From NCBI RefSeq assembly GCF_002776525.5, contig NC_045436.1, positions 45,911,552-45,975,551 on the forward strand: 64,000 nt of DNA, in the 5' to 3' direction. Every line of letters starts with the position of its first letter. Positions within the stretch are counted from its first letter, which is position 1. The position numbers and the translations under genes are program-made. Shown piece by piece: positions 11,851-24,176 of the stretch. The notes under the pieces were generated by a model. It searched no databases. It saw only the letters and a list, made by a program, of their open reading frames with translations, and had not been told where the DNA came from. Source of the stretch: Piliocolobus tephrosceles. Its lineage: Eukaryota; Chordata; Mammalia; Primates; Cercopithecidae.

Positions 11851-11994
11851 AAAGATGTACTTTATTTTTGTTAAGTACGTCTTTTAGCATTAATTAAATG
11901 AAGGAATATATCTTTTATGAGATTTATGTTAAATAAATAAAAACCAATTGTGATGATAAATTTCTATCTTAACTGGGAAAAAAATCAAGGTAAT

Positions 11995-12460
11995 TTACCA
12001 TTAACAATTGAAATTTACCATTGAAAAACAAATGATCATTTCAATAGATTTAAAAATATGAATTTCACAAAATTCAAAATTCAATATCCATTCATCCTTT
12101 TTTTTTTAATTTCAGAAGATTAGGAATGGAAAGTCTTCTTTAATCTGAGAAAGATCATCTACAGAAAACCCACAGCTAACATCGAATCATACTTAATGAT
12201 TAAATATTGAATAATTTTTCTCTAACATAGAAACAGGGCAAGAACGTTCACTCTCTTGCCATTTATCATTGTACTATTTGTCCTAATCTTTTCAAGAAGG
12301 CAAGAAAAATATGTAAGTTCATAAAAACAAGAAAGGAAGAAGTAAAACTGTCTCTATTTTCAGATTATATGATTGCTTACATAAAACTTACAGAAAATGT
12401 AAAAAAACAACTACTAGAAGTAATACATGTAGTAGGGCAAAAGAAAAAAAGCTAATTTGC
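11995..12460 (+). mobile_element. Ancient L1 ORF2 remnant
   Basis: Decayed L1 ORF2 blocks are seen: a TTCAATATCCATTCAT-type block, GAAAACCCACAGCTAACATC, ATACTTAATGATTAAA and GGAAGAAGTAAAACTGTCTC. Frameshifts and stops are frequent, so it is non-coding. Confidence 0.65.
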
Positions 12461-13535
12461 AAAAGTCAGCAAAAATATCCAGTATCTGCATAGAATATCA
12501 ATTTTATCTTATTATTAGGTTGGATAGTCTATGCCTGAATGGCAAAGCTGGACTATCATAATATGTACATTTAAAGATACACTTTTAAGAAGGAAAATGA
12601 GAAAAGGTAAATTACATATCTTTTTCAGTTCTATTCTAGCTGAAAGGTATACACGAATATGGTTCCTAATTATGTTCTCTTATCACTCAGTGTTAGAAGA
12701 ATACTGAAGATTACCTAGTTCAGCACATACATCTCAAACTAGCTGTAGTGAAGAACCAGTTTTCTCCCTCAATATGTTTGGAAGAGATGCTCTTAATAAA
12801 TACAATAAAAGTATCAAGATAATATCAAATTGTTTTAAGCGTTTCTAACTGCATAACCTCAATTTCTGTACTTATTATATTACAGACTGGTAACAAGAGT
12901 TAATGAATCAGAACCAGTTATAAATAAAAGTACTGCCACTGCCAACACTCAATTTTCTTTAATTAATTTTTCTAACTATCCTTTTAAGATATTGTTTAAA
13001 AAACTCTCTTTTTTGCTACCAACTTGCCTCTATTCTTTTCACCATTTTGACCTTATGTTAAATCTATCCATGTTCATTGAATGTAATCTGAGCAATGAAG
13101 AGTAGATAATTTCATTTATCCCTGTTATTCTATAAAATATATCATTGTTTTTAAAAATCTAAAGCTGAATAAACAGAAATTATTATTAGACCACTGAAGG
13201 TGACCAAGATCCACTGCATGAGCTGGTTAATTTTTCTCTGTTCCAGTACATTAAGCCATATTATTAGGTGGCTATTACATTCAAATTCACATGATATTTG
13301 CATATGATAAATTATTCACATATGAATAGTCACACATTGTTAATTAGCCTTGAATTTTAAAATAAAGCGCACAAGTAAGGAAAATTAATAGAAAATAGAT
13401 GAATCTAGACTACAATTGCTTATGCAGAAACTGAATCAGATGCTAACTCTCAAGAATATTTATGATCTTGAACAATAATTATGATAAAGTATTTTCCTCT
13501 GGAGTTTTGAAAGTACAAACCAAGAAGTGGTCTTC
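12461..13535. other. Unassigned AT-rich intergenic DNA
   Basis: No gene or clear repeat is recognised. The first part may still be very diverged L1. Confidence 0.45.
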
Positions 13536-14082
13536 TCATAAGAATGATACAATGGGCCGAGCTTGGTGGCTCACGCCTGTAATCCCAACACTTTGGGAGG
13601 CCAAGGTAGGCAGATCACAAGGTCAAGACATCAAGACCATCCTGGCCAACATGATGAAACCCCGGCTCTACTAAAAATACAAAAATTACCTGGGCGTGGT
13701 GGTGCACGCCTGTAGTCCCAGCTACTCAGGAGGCTGAGGCAGGAGAATCGCTTGAACCCGGGAGGGGGAGGTTGCAGACAGCCGGGATCATGCCGTTGCA
13801 CTTCAGCCTGGTGACAGAGTGAGACTCTGTCTCAAACAAATAAAATAAATAAATAAAATAAAATAAAATAAAATAAAATAAAATAAAATAAGGAATGATA
13901 CAATGGACTTTGGGGACTCAGGGGAAAGGGTGGAAGTGGGGTATGGAATTTAAAAAGTAGACATTGAGTATAGTGTACACTACTCTGGTGATGAATGCAC
14001 CAAAATCTCAGAAGTCACCTCTAAAGAATTTATTCACGTAACCAAACAAACACCACCTGTTCCCCAAAAACCTATTGAAATG
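13536..14082 (+). mobile_element. L1 3' end split by an Alu
   Basis: GAATGATACAATGG and then ACTTTGGGGACTC, TGAATGCACCAAAATCTCAG and CCACCTGTTCCCCAAAAACC are the 3' terminal blocks of an L1P-type element. The same blocks occur at 23,981-24,170. The element is interrupted by the Alu at 13,556-13,891. Confidence 0.8.
13556..13891 (+). mobile_element. AluS-like Alu with (AAAAT)n tail inserted in L1
   Basis: A full-length Alu flanked by a 14-bp target duplication GAATGATACAATGG, which is itself L1 sequence. The tail from about 13,838 is an (AAAT/AAAAT)n microsatellite likely to vary in length. Confidence 0.95.
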
Positions 14083-14310
14083 TAATGAGAAGAAGAAGGA
14101 GGAGGAGGAGGAAGAGGAGGAGGAGGAGAGGGAGGCCACTGTAGCTGGGCATGGTGGCACACCTGCAATCCCAGCTACTCGATACTCGGGAGGCTGAGGC
14201 AGGAGAATCGCTTGAACCCTGGAGGTGGAGGTTGCAGTGAGCCGAAATAGCGCCACTGCTCTCCAGTCTGGGTGACAGAGCAAGACTGTCGTAAAAAAAG
14301 AAGAAGAAAA
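14083..14310 (+). mobile_element. Partial Alu (right part) preceded by a (GAA/GGA)n purine tract
   Basis: Purine triplets at 14,085-14,136 lead into an Alu that starts within the element near GCTGGGCATGGTGG. It has a small TACTCGATACTCGG internal duplication and ends in an AAG-interrupted A-tail. Two 90-codon minus frames here are translations of the Alu and the purine tract, not genes. Confidence 0.8.
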
Positions 14311-16688
14311 AAAGTAGTCTTCTGATACCTATTCCCAATTCTCACTTACTCACATGATTACAACCAAAACAGAGTAAGAATTATATCCTATAGGAGATAT
14401 GATATCCTGCATTAAAGATCTCGATAAATTACACTCCGAAATTTTTTTGGACTTTAAATAGTCCATTTACATATATCTTAACCATACCTGAATCCCACAG
14501 TTCTTCTATCTTACTGGTCATGATGCTATATTTTGTAATCTGCATTTTGACTCTATTTAAGTGAGACACATTTCCAGCTGACTTCTCAATAAGACAAGCC
14601 ATAGTTGGCTTTTGGGTTTTTCTGAACCAATGCTTCCATTTCCTCTTCCTGCAAATTGCAGTGCATCTCCAGGGCTCATGAAAGTCTTCCTGAGTCCCAT
14701 GGAGTTCAATGTCAGAGATTACCTCACTAGCTGAACAAGACATGAGAAGATTGTCTCAACCCAGATAGCGTCTGACCTGAATTTGCTCCTAATAGATGAG
14801 CAATTCATGCTTGTTTTCCCAGGCTTTGCTTCCTCCTGAGCTTCCCATTTACCCAGAAACAACTTTCTGTGGCCTAACCTATTAAACAACAGACAGGTTT
14901 AGGACTATATGCTTGGCTAAAAATAGAATTCAATAAATATTTGTTGAATGCAGCCTATTCACAAAATTATCTTAAAAGTTTCAACTTCTCATCTACGTGA
15001 AGATTCTAACACTTGCGAAATAACTTCTGCTAGAAAACCTTAAAAAGAAAAGAAAATACCAAATATATATTAAATTAAAAATTTTTCATCTCTAATAATA
15101 TTTCCCATCTAAGTGTTGTGGTGTATAATAGTGGCATAGCCCTCCAAGGAATAGGTAGGGAAATTAAGATAAACTGATAATCATTTGCTCTCCTTTTAAG
15201 CACTATAGTTTTATGATTATATAAAATTCACCATTTAAATTAGCATGCATTATCATCTTTTTCAATACCGGTCATGAATAAACATATTTCAGGGAATACC
15301 ATGGAATGTAGGAAAGATTTTAATATTTTGTTTTGGTCTTTCTGTATATATATGTTTGTATATGTATATAACCTTGGCATTACAGCATATTTCTCTACTT
15401 TCAAATCATTTGATGCTAACATTATTTTCTTAGTCAGGGATTGTTTGGTTGCCAGAAACAGAACTCCTTGGACTGAGTTTAAGCAAAAGATAGAATACAA
15501 GAATGTCTCCTGGAACTCAGTGGTAGGAGATACAACTAGGTGTCACAAAGACATGGGACCAGTCAACCAATGACATCATTCACTTTATCTCTTTTGGAGT
15601 CACAGAACCTTCCATTTCTACTGACCCTCCATATATGCTAAATTTCTCTCCCTCTCCTTGTCTGTCTCTCTCTATTTCCCAAACCTAATTTTCTCTATTT
15701 TAGTGTGCACATGATTACCCCAGGTCACTCTAAATAGCCTCTCTAGTTGCAAATCCAACAAAAATTCACTGAAGTCCCTGTGCTCCAGTTTCTAGGAAAG
15801 AAAAATTTATTCTCCCACTTTGAGTTAGATGTCCATACCTGTTCCAATCAGCTGTGGCCAGTGTGACAAACTCAGATGTCCTACAAAGAAGAAGATGTGT
15901 ATAGATCATCTACAAAGGTGTTACTATGTGGATTTAAAAAGAGCATATACTAATAATACAGATATAAATCTACAGAAATATGTGTTCTTTCTATGATTAG
16001 TATTACTGAAACCAGCATATTGATCCTTCTTGCCTACTTGTCCAAGTACTGATTTTTGACTTTTTAGAGGCTATTAAAGAATCCTCAGAGGAAAGCCCAA
16101 TGGTGTACAACAGATGTAAGATGATACAGGAAAGTACAGTTGTGCAGAGTGCAATAAGGAATGTCGGTGTGATGTTCATCCGGTTATCCTGACATTCCTC
16201 TCTACACTAGTGACACAGCTATCAATGGTGAGGCACACACAGAACTTATAAACAACCCCCCTCCTTCTATTTGCTATCTTACGGTCTCCAAACTTCTCTT
16301 GCGTACTTATCCTTGTCTATTAAACAACTCCTGGTATTGAACAAAGGCAAATTCTGCTCCTCACAAGCCAGCAGAGAGAGATGCTATTGTTTTTTTGCTT
16401 GCTATATAAAAACTAAGCTTGGCTACTGTCAAATCAGAGTCAGAGATCAGAAAAGCTAACAAAATCCTGGTTCACTTTCTGCTTTCTGTCTTCCTAGATA
16501 CCTTTATTGATGGCCTGGCCTTAGGAAAGGAAGTTCTTTGTTTTGTAGTTGTTGCTGCTGCTGTTGTTGTCATTGTTGTTATTGTTTGCAACCTCAAGGC
16601 TTAAGTTTTTTCACTGATTATTATTGTTACTACAATAATAATAATCACAACCACCTTGTACTGCTGTTGAAAACTTTTAGAACACTCC
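14311..16688. other. Unassigned intergenic DNA
   Basis: No gene is supported. A 104-codon minus frame at 14,429-14,743 and a 99-codon plus frame at 15,274-15,573 have no recognisable domain. The part near 15,840-15,890 (CCAATCAGCTGTGGCCAG) recalls an ancient interspersed repeat but was not assigned. Short GTT/GCT and ATA triplet tracts lie at 16,545-16,640. Confidence 0.45.
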
Positions 16689-17157
16689 TGTTTAGACGAA
16701 GGAGGCAGGATGGCGCACTTCCGGGTTCTTCATCAGCAACTTTTCCCAGGCACGCGAAAATGCAGCCGGTGCCCGGGAAGGTGCAGACCAACTGGGCATG
16801 CGCCAGGTGACGTCAATCCGAAGAGACCAAGATTTACCTGGTGGCACCGGCAGAACGCCCCGGACACGCCCGTGCCCCGCCTATTGCCCTCCCACTCCTA
16901 GAAAAGCCGCTCCGGAGGGACGCCAGGCGCGGACTTCCCAGCCCCACTCCTGTCGGGACGCAGGGACTGTAGGAACTCCGTCGGAGGGCCCACCAGGGGG
17001 ACTCTGTCGGCCTCCTTTGCCGGAGGCCGATAGACCTCTCCCCCACACCTTAAGTGACCAAAAATAAATTTGCAGTTTTGCTCTTACCCTTGCCTACTCG
17101 CTGGTTCTTTTGTGCCCGCTCTGGTGGTCTTAGAAAAACAAATCAATTCCCTAACAC
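16689..17157 (+). mobile_element. CpG-rich solo LTR-like element, probably ERV1 class
   Basis: A GC- and CpG-rich block with sharp edges in AT-rich DNA. It opens TGTTTAGACGAAGGAGGCAG, has a perfect CRE (TGACGTCA, 16,808-16,815) and GC-rich promoter-like sequence, then AATAAA at 17,063-17,068 followed by a pyrimidine- and GT-rich U5-like end finishing near CCTAACACA. This order (promoter, poly-A signal, short U5) is that of a retroviral LTR. No internal region is present. I found no convincing target duplication, so edges and family are uncertain. Confidence 0.6.
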
Positions 17158-18699
17158 ATGATGAGCACCTAATAAATGTTAGTTATTATTATTCCTTCCA
17201 CAGAGGAAGATGTACCGAAAAGAAAAATTCATAAACTTAAATACATATATTAATAAACAAAGAATAAAAATAAATGGATTAAACATTAAACTGAAAACAT
17301 TAGTAAAAGAATAAAATGAACATAAGACAAAACAGAAATTTTAAAAATCAAAGGAAAAATTAGTGAATGAGAAAACAGAGATGAAGATAGAGCTAATGAA
17401 TATATGTTAGAACTGAGTTCTGGGGAAGGGGGGAGTTAATAAAATACATAAACTCTTAGATAATCTAAGCAAGAAAAGGGAGCACATAAAGACACAAAGT
17501 TAAAATGACAAAGACATCAAAAACCACAGATATGAAGAAAATTGCAAAACCAATGGAGGATAATTTTCTAAATTAAAAAAAAAAATCTGAAAACCTGCAT
17601 GCATGACTCATTTTTTGTGAAAATATAAATTGCCAAGACTAAATCCAGAAAGATAAAAACCTAAACAGATGAATTATCATTAAAAATAGAGAAAACTGTC
17701 AAATAACAATCACTCTCCCAAATAAAGCAACGTAATCAGATAATTTTACTGTGGAGTTTTACCAAATGTTTAAAACTTAAAAATTTCAATGTTCTTTAAC
17801 TGTTTCAGAGCATAGAAAAAGATATCTCTTATTCTTACAAAACTAGAATAATACTGATACTAAAAACCAACATAACCATATAACAAAATTATAAACCACA
17901 TTCACATGACTACTGAAACAAGATTATGAATAACATATTAGCAAGTATAGTTCATCAGGAATTCAAGAATGATTCACTTATAAGAAAACCATATAATTCA
18001 TCCTAGTATTATTTAAAAACATTATTAATCTCAGTAGATGCTGAAAAGGGACTTCTTAAATTCAACATTTATTCATTCATGTTTAAAAACAAAAATACAG
18101 ATTTTTAAATAGGAACAAATACTTTCTAAACATAATGATATTGGCCAGCAGTGAAAAAACATTTTAAAATGTACAATTAAAAATAAAAGAAAAATACCAC
18201 TATCGTCAATAGTAAAAAAAAAAAAAAAAAAAAAAAAATGCAATTAACTAGGGAAATATATAATCAGCATAAAAACTGGGGAGAAAACAGATGAAATTAT
18301 TATTTTATAGATAATATGATTGGGTGCCTAGAAAATCCAAGAGATTCACCTAAGAAAACTATTCTAAGTATTAAGACAATGTGACAGAGCAGTAGAGGAG
18401 ATATTAATGTACAAAACTCAATTGCCTATGTGTACATAAGCAATCACCAGTTAAAAACATAATAGATTAAAATACCCTGTATTCAGTAACAACAGCACAA
18501 TAACAAAAAAATTAAAAACACTGATCATGAAAAATGCAAAATATACATGAAGGAAACTTTACAATTTGACAAAAAAGAAGAAAAGGGAACGAATAAAAAT
18601 AAGAACTAGTGTCCAGTCAAATGAAGTTCTTGTATATAAAGGCCTAACATCATATAATGATATAAAGGTTCCCTAAATTTACCTATAAATTTAGCATGA

Positions 18700-18900
18700 T
18701 CTTCTTCTCACTTATAACTGGAAGCTAAACACTGGGTATTCATGGACACAAAGACAGGAACAATAGACACTGGGGACAACTACAGCGGCCAGGGAGAGAG
18801 CTGGGCAAGGATTGAGAGCCTGTTGGGGTGACGGGCTCATTTATATTCCAAATCTCAGCATCATGCAACATACCCATGTAACAGACTGGCATAATTAATT
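18700..18900 (+). mobile_element. L1 3' UTR fragment nested in older L1
   Basis: TCTCACTTATAACTGGAAGC, AATAGACACTGGGGACAACT and CATGCAACATACCCATGTAAC are L1P/L1MA 3' UTR blocks. They are less diverged than the surrounding L1M, so this is probably a separate 5'-truncated insertion. Confidence 0.65.
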
Positions 18901-19256
18901 AATTGAATTACTTAAAAATTTGACATGATCTCAATGAAAAATACCAACACGATTCTTTTAGAAAGTGGACAAGGTGGTTACAATGCTCATCTAAAAAATA
19001 AACAAGTAAGAATAACCAAATATTGAAATGTATTATAACACTTCCAAATATTAAAAATAGGTTATTAAGGTGCTATAATTAAAGCAATACAGTGAAATAA
19101 GATGGAAATACAGGCATAGACAGAACAACGAAAGAAAATGAATGGTCCAGAATAGATCCATCAGTACAGGTAAGTTTAGGATATGATTAAAGTGCCTCCC
19201 AAATCAGTGCCTCCTAAAACATTAAACAGATGTTCAGACAACTGAGTGGCAATCTA

Positions 19257-19279
19257 AATATATATATATATATATATAA
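19257..19279. repeat. (AT)n microsatellite
   Basis: A short pure AT dinucleotide run inside the old L1. Confidence 0.85.
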
Positions 19280-19711
19280 ACTTAGATTTCTCCTTCATCA
19301 CCAACATAAATGCCAGACTGCTGAAAGATTTACATGAATGAAATACAGAACTGTAAAAACATGAGAAACAAATGAAAAAGAAATGTTAACCTCAGCACAG
19401 GGAAGGCCTTTCCAAGCATGCCACTAAAAAGCCATAAGCTATGAAAGAAAAGGATCCCTCATTCCAGTGGAATAAAAATTAATAATTTCTCCATAGGAAA
19501 AAAAGACAAACAGAAATAACAAACCAGGAAAATAAGCTTAGAAAACAAATTTTTATATAGGCCTTCTAAGAGCTCTTAAAAAACAAAGGGGAAAATCCAT
19601 CGGATAAGTGGTCAAAATACATTAAAAACACAGTTCATAGAAAGAGAATTACAAATGACTATTAAACATATAAAAAGATGTTTAATTTCACTCATAATAA
19701 GAAAAATTAGA

Positions 19712-20008
19712 GCCAGGTGCAATGGCTCACACCTATAATCCTAGCAACTGAGGGAAATGAGGCAGGAGAATGACTTGAGGCCAGGAATTGGGGACCAGCT
19801 TCAGCAACATAGCGAGACTCTGTCTCTTAAAAAATTTTTTTTAACTTACCAGGCATGGTGGCCTGAGCCTGTAGTCCCAGCTATTTAGGAGACTGAGGTG
19901 AGAGGATCCCTTAAGCCCAGCAGTTCAAGGCTGCAGTGACCCATGATCACGCCACTGCACTCCAGCCTGAGCAACAGAGCAAGACCCCAACTCTGAAAAG
20001 ACAAGAAA
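19712..20008 (+). mobile_element. AluJ-like Alu
   Basis: A diverged dimeric Alu (GCCAGGTGCAATGGCTCACA to ACTCCAGCCTGAGCAACAGA) with a T-rich corrupted middle linker, nested in the old L1. Confidence 0.88.
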
Positions 20009-20565
20009 GAAAACTTGAAATTTAAACTACGTAAAAGTACGTATATAGTATATAACTGGAGAGTGCACAAGAACTAATGGTTTTGCCTCTAGGAAAGTGG
20101 AATGTGTAGCTTGAGGATCAATATTCTTAAAAGACATACATTTCATGAAATGTCGTTTTGTATTCTTGGTATCATATGCATATAGCACCTACTTAAAATA
20201 ATATATAAAATTATTTTTTAAAAGTAAAAACGTTTAGTGGAAATAAACCAAATTTTAAAATTATATATACAGAGTTCTGTCACTTACATGATTGCTGGGA
20301 AAACAAAATGATACCATTGTTCATGAATACATACAGATATGGTAAATGTTTCAAAAATGTGTACACAAGGGATACAAACAAACTTCATGAAAAGAGGAAG
20401 CAGAAAAAGGGCTGGGCACCAAACCAAAAGGCCTTCTAATTTATCTATAATTTTTTTAATCTAAAGCAAATGTTATCATTGTTAATTCTATGTGGTAGGT
20501 ACATAGGTGCATGCTAATCTCTACATATATATTTTTATACTTGAGATAGTTTATAATTTTTTAAA

Positions 20566-21716
20566 GCTAGAGTCTGATCAGAAAATACTACCTCATTGCT
20601 ATGGCAAACGTATCAAATCACTGGCTAAGAGAAAATGACATTATTGAAGATCATTTAAAGACAACATAATCTAGTCACTCCTACCCATACTTTGAATTCT
20701 ATCCTGGGATCACATTGAATCAGCAGATGTCATATTACATACTTGGAGCAATTGCTTAGCCCTAACAGAGTCCATATTAATGTTGATACCGTTATTGAAA
20801 ATAATCGTTGAGGAGATCGTTCACTACATCTATCACTGTATCCCCAAAATTTCAAAAGAAGGACATGTCCTTTGATTTCTTTCCTTTTAGGAAAAGCCCT
20901 GCTTTCCCTGCAGAACTGTGTGGCATGATTCTTTTAATGTGAGAATCATCAATTATGTGTCACTCTTTCTTTTGGCTGCCTTAATACGTCTCATCAAATT
21001 TAAGGTCCGACTCGACAACAATATTGTCTTTCATGATTCACATTCTTATTTTCTTTTTATTTGCCCCAATTTTGTATTTATAGTTTATTATTATATTTCC
21101 TTGAATTATTACTGTAAACCAACTTTATATCTATTATAAATATCTCAAAAGGTACCATATTAACAAATACAGATATGCATCAAATTTTCTTATTGGATCT
21201 TCAGAAATGCTCTGTGGGGTAGACAAGATTGTTACTAATTGGTCCATTTCGTGGAGAAAATTTTCCTAAGGAAGCTCAGAGAAAATGCATGCTTTCCAGG
21301 GATGGCAGTCACAGGCACCCTGAGGAGCCAGCAGCTCTCAGTTTTCATTGATTGAGCCCTCAGTGTGTATGCAGAATCTTCAACTTGATACAATGGGGAA
21401 AAAAATCAAAACACGCTCACAAAAATCTATTATACATTTATAAGCACAGCATGCATTTGGTCACTTATTGATGGCAGAAAAAATACTAATTTGTATCATT
21501 AAATGTTTGCATTGAATTGACTAATTTTTGAAATTTATGTGTGCCTTAGAAAAAGCTGTTCTTTCTTCTTGGAATGAGCTGCTTCTCCTCCACGGGCAAA
21601 TGTTTTACAGCCTTTTCTCATGCCCCTAGGCAGAACCTGGAGTTCTCTTATGGGTCTCTGAAATATAGTGATCATCCCTCAGTCATAGCACTCATCCTTC
21701 TTGATTATATCTGTCC
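20566..21716. other. Unassigned AT-rich intergenic DNA
   Basis: No gene or clear repeat is recognised. Weak L2/MIR-like resemblance near 21,220-21,330. Confidence 0.45.
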
Positions 21717-22099
21717 TGCATTAGTCCATTTTCACACTGCTATAAAGATACTACTCCAGACTGGGTAATTTATAAACAAAAGAGTTTTAATTGACTCAAA
21801 GTTCTGTATTGCTGGGGAGGCCTCTGGAAACTCACAACCATGTCAGAAGGGGAAGGAGAGGCAAGTACCTTCTTCACAAAGTGGCAAGAAAGAGCAAGAG
21901 AGTGCACGAAAGGGGAAGAGCCCCACACTTACCAAACAACCAGATCTCATGAGAATTCACTCACTATCACCAAAACAGCATAAGGGAAACTGTCATAAGA
22001 TCCAATCACCTCTCCCCAGGTCCCTCCCTTGGCATGTGGGGATTATGGAGATTACAGTTCCAGATAAGATTTGGGTGGGGACAAAGCCAAACCATGTCA
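21717..22099 (-). mobile_element. Solo MST-type LTR (ERVL-MaLR)
   Basis: The plus strand runs TGCATTAGTCCATTTTCACA to CAAACCATGTCA, a reverse-oriented MST/THE1-type LTR with CAACCAGATCTCATGAGAAT. The flanks TGTCC (left) and TATCC (right) fit a 5-bp target duplication with one change. Confidence 0.88.
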
Positions 22100-22509
22100 T
22101 ATCCCTTATATGGGGATGCAATAAATGTAGATTAATAAAGCTAGTTCCCACTTACAAATTTTTTTCATGTAATATATTTATTCTTTAAAAACTTATTCTC
22201 CTTAATATTTTTCCTTCCACCAGGGAACCAGACTCAATTATTATGTTATTCTCAAAGTTACTGTTGAACTCTGCAGTCTATAATGTTCAGGGATTATGAC
22301 TACTTACGAGTATTCAAAAACAAACTACACTAGCTTTACCATTGAAGAATGAACAATAATATATTGACTGCTAAAATTTAACTATTGTACAAACAGGGAT
22401 CTTTATTTTAATTGGTGTTTAGATTTTATCTTTTCTCATAGATGTGTCTCAGACACACAGCACTCAATAAATATTTGTTAAATTAACAAACGTTGATGTG
22501 GAAGTGTGT
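22100..22509. other. Unassigned intergenic DNA
   Basis: Nothing recognised beyond a short L2-like phrase (CTCAATAAATATTTGTTAAA, near 22,463). Confidence 0.45.
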
Positions 22510-22680
22510 TAACATTTTATTATTATTATTATTATACTTTACGTTCTAGGATATATGTGCAGAATGTGCAGGTCTGTTACATAGGTATACACGTGCCATG
22601 GTGGTTTGCCGCACCCATCAACCCATCATCTACATTAGGTATTTCTCTTAATGCTATCTCTCCTCTTGCCCCTCACAGTT
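22510..22680 (-). mobile_element. L1 3' UTR end, minus strand
   Basis: TTATTATTATTATTATACTT followed by GGTCTGTTACATAGGTATAC, GTGCCATGGTGGTTTGCCG and CTCTTAATGCTATCTCTCC is the reverse complement of a primate L1 3' end. It is 5'-truncated and directly abuts an opposite-strand L1. Confidence 0.85.
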
Positions 22681-24170
22681 TTGTATACAAAACTGTCGCT
22701 CTTCGCAGATGATACAATTGTATACCTAGAAAACCCTAAAGACTCATCCAAAAAGCTCCTAGATTTGATGATAAATGAAACTGAAACTTCAATAAAGTTT
22801 CAGGATACAAAATCTATGTGCACAAATCAGTAGTGCTGCTACACACCAACAGTGACCAAGCTGAAAATCGAATTAAGAACTCAACTCCTTTCACAATAGC
22901 TGCAAAAAAATAAAAATAAAATACTTAGGAATATATCTAACCAAGGAGGTAAAAGAGCTCTACAAAGAAAACTACAAAACGCAACTGAAATAAATCATAA
23001 ATTGACATAAACAAATAGAAACACATCCCTTGCTCCTGGATTGGTAGGGTCAATATTGCGAAAATGACTATATTGCTAAAACCAAGCTACAAATTGCTTC
23101 TAGACATTGTCTTAGGCAAGGATTTCATGACGAAGAACCCAAAAGGAAATGCAACAAAAACAAAGATAAATAGATGGGACTTACTTAAACCCAAGAGCTT
23201 TTGCACAGCAAAAGGAACTGTCAGCAGAGTACACAGACAAAAATTTTTGCAAACTATGACTCCAACAAAGGACTAATATCCAGAATGTACAAGGAACTCA
23301 AACAAATTAGCAAGAAAAAAACAAATAATCCCATAAAAAAGTGAGCTAGGGACATGAATAGACAATTCTTAAAAGAATATATACCAATAGGCAACAAACA
23401 TATGAAAAAAGGCTCAGCCAATAATTATCAGGGAAATGCAAATCAAAACCACAATGCGATACCACCTTACTCCTGTAAGAATGGCTATAATCAAAAAATT
23501 AAAATATAATAGATGTTGTCATGGATGTGGTGAAAAATGAACACTTTTACACTGATGGTGGGAATGTAAACTAGTGCAACCACTGTGGAAAACAGTTTGA
23601 AGATTCCTTAAAGAACTAAAAGTAGAACTACCATTTGATCTAGCAATCTCACTACTGGGTATCTACCCAAAGGAAAATAATTCATTATGTGAAAAAGATA
23701 CTTGCACATGCATGTTTGTAGCAGCACAATTCGCAATTGCAAAAATATGGAACCAGCCCAAATGCCCATCAATCAATGAGTGAATAAAGACAGTGTTATA
23801 CATATAAAATACCATGGAATACTACTCAGCCATAAACAGGATCAAAATAATGACATTCACATCAATCTGGATGGAGTTGGAGACCATTATTCTAAGGTAA
23901 GTAACTGAGGAATGGAAAATCTAACATTGCATGTTCTCACTTGTAAGTGGGAGCTAAACTATGAAGACACTACTAAGGCATAAGAATGATACAATGGGCT
24001 TTGGGGACTCTGTGGGAAGGGTGGGAGAGGGGATAGGGATAAAGGACTACATTTGGGTGCAGTGTACACCGCTTGGGTGATGGGTGCATCAAAATCTCAG
24101 AAATCACCACAGAAGAACTTATCCATGTAACAACACACCATCTGTTCCACAAAACCCTACTGAATTTTTT
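22681..24170 (+). mobile_element. L1 ORF2 3' part and 3' UTR, plus strand
   Basis: L1 ORF2 blocks (CTCTTCGCAGATGATACAAT, AATCCCATAAAAAAGTGAGC, CAATGAGTGAATAAAGACAG-type) run to a 3' UTR ending at a short poly-T near 24,163-24,174. There is an internal deletion near 23,090 and several frameshifts. The small frames here are dead reverse transcriptase pieces. It interrupts or abuts MaLR internal sequence that starts at about 24,177. Confidence 0.85.
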
Positions 24171-24176
24171 TTTTTT

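Larger units (their letters stand above)
17200..20565 (+). mobile_element. Ancient L1M element, heavily decayed, with nested insertions
   Basis: A long A-rich tract on the plus strand carries L1 ORF2-like blocks such as TTTTACTGTGGAGTTTTACC, GATGCTGAAAAGGGACTTCTT and GGTGCCTAGAAAATCC. It ends in a 3'-terminal L1M pattern near 20,460-20,565. It is interrupted by a younger L1 3' end (about 18,700-18,900) and an AluJ (19,712-20,008). No coding capacity remains. Confidence 0.65.

Noticed and set aside
14429..14743. 104-codon minus frame
   Set aside because: Not recognisable as any protein family, no supporting signals, and close to the chance length in this much sequence.
16689..17157. CpG-rich block as the CpG-island promoter of an unlisted gene
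   Set aside because: It has an internal AATAAA followed by a U5-like end and no downstream exon-like frame with splice sites, so an LTR is the simpler reading. A promoter role remains possible.
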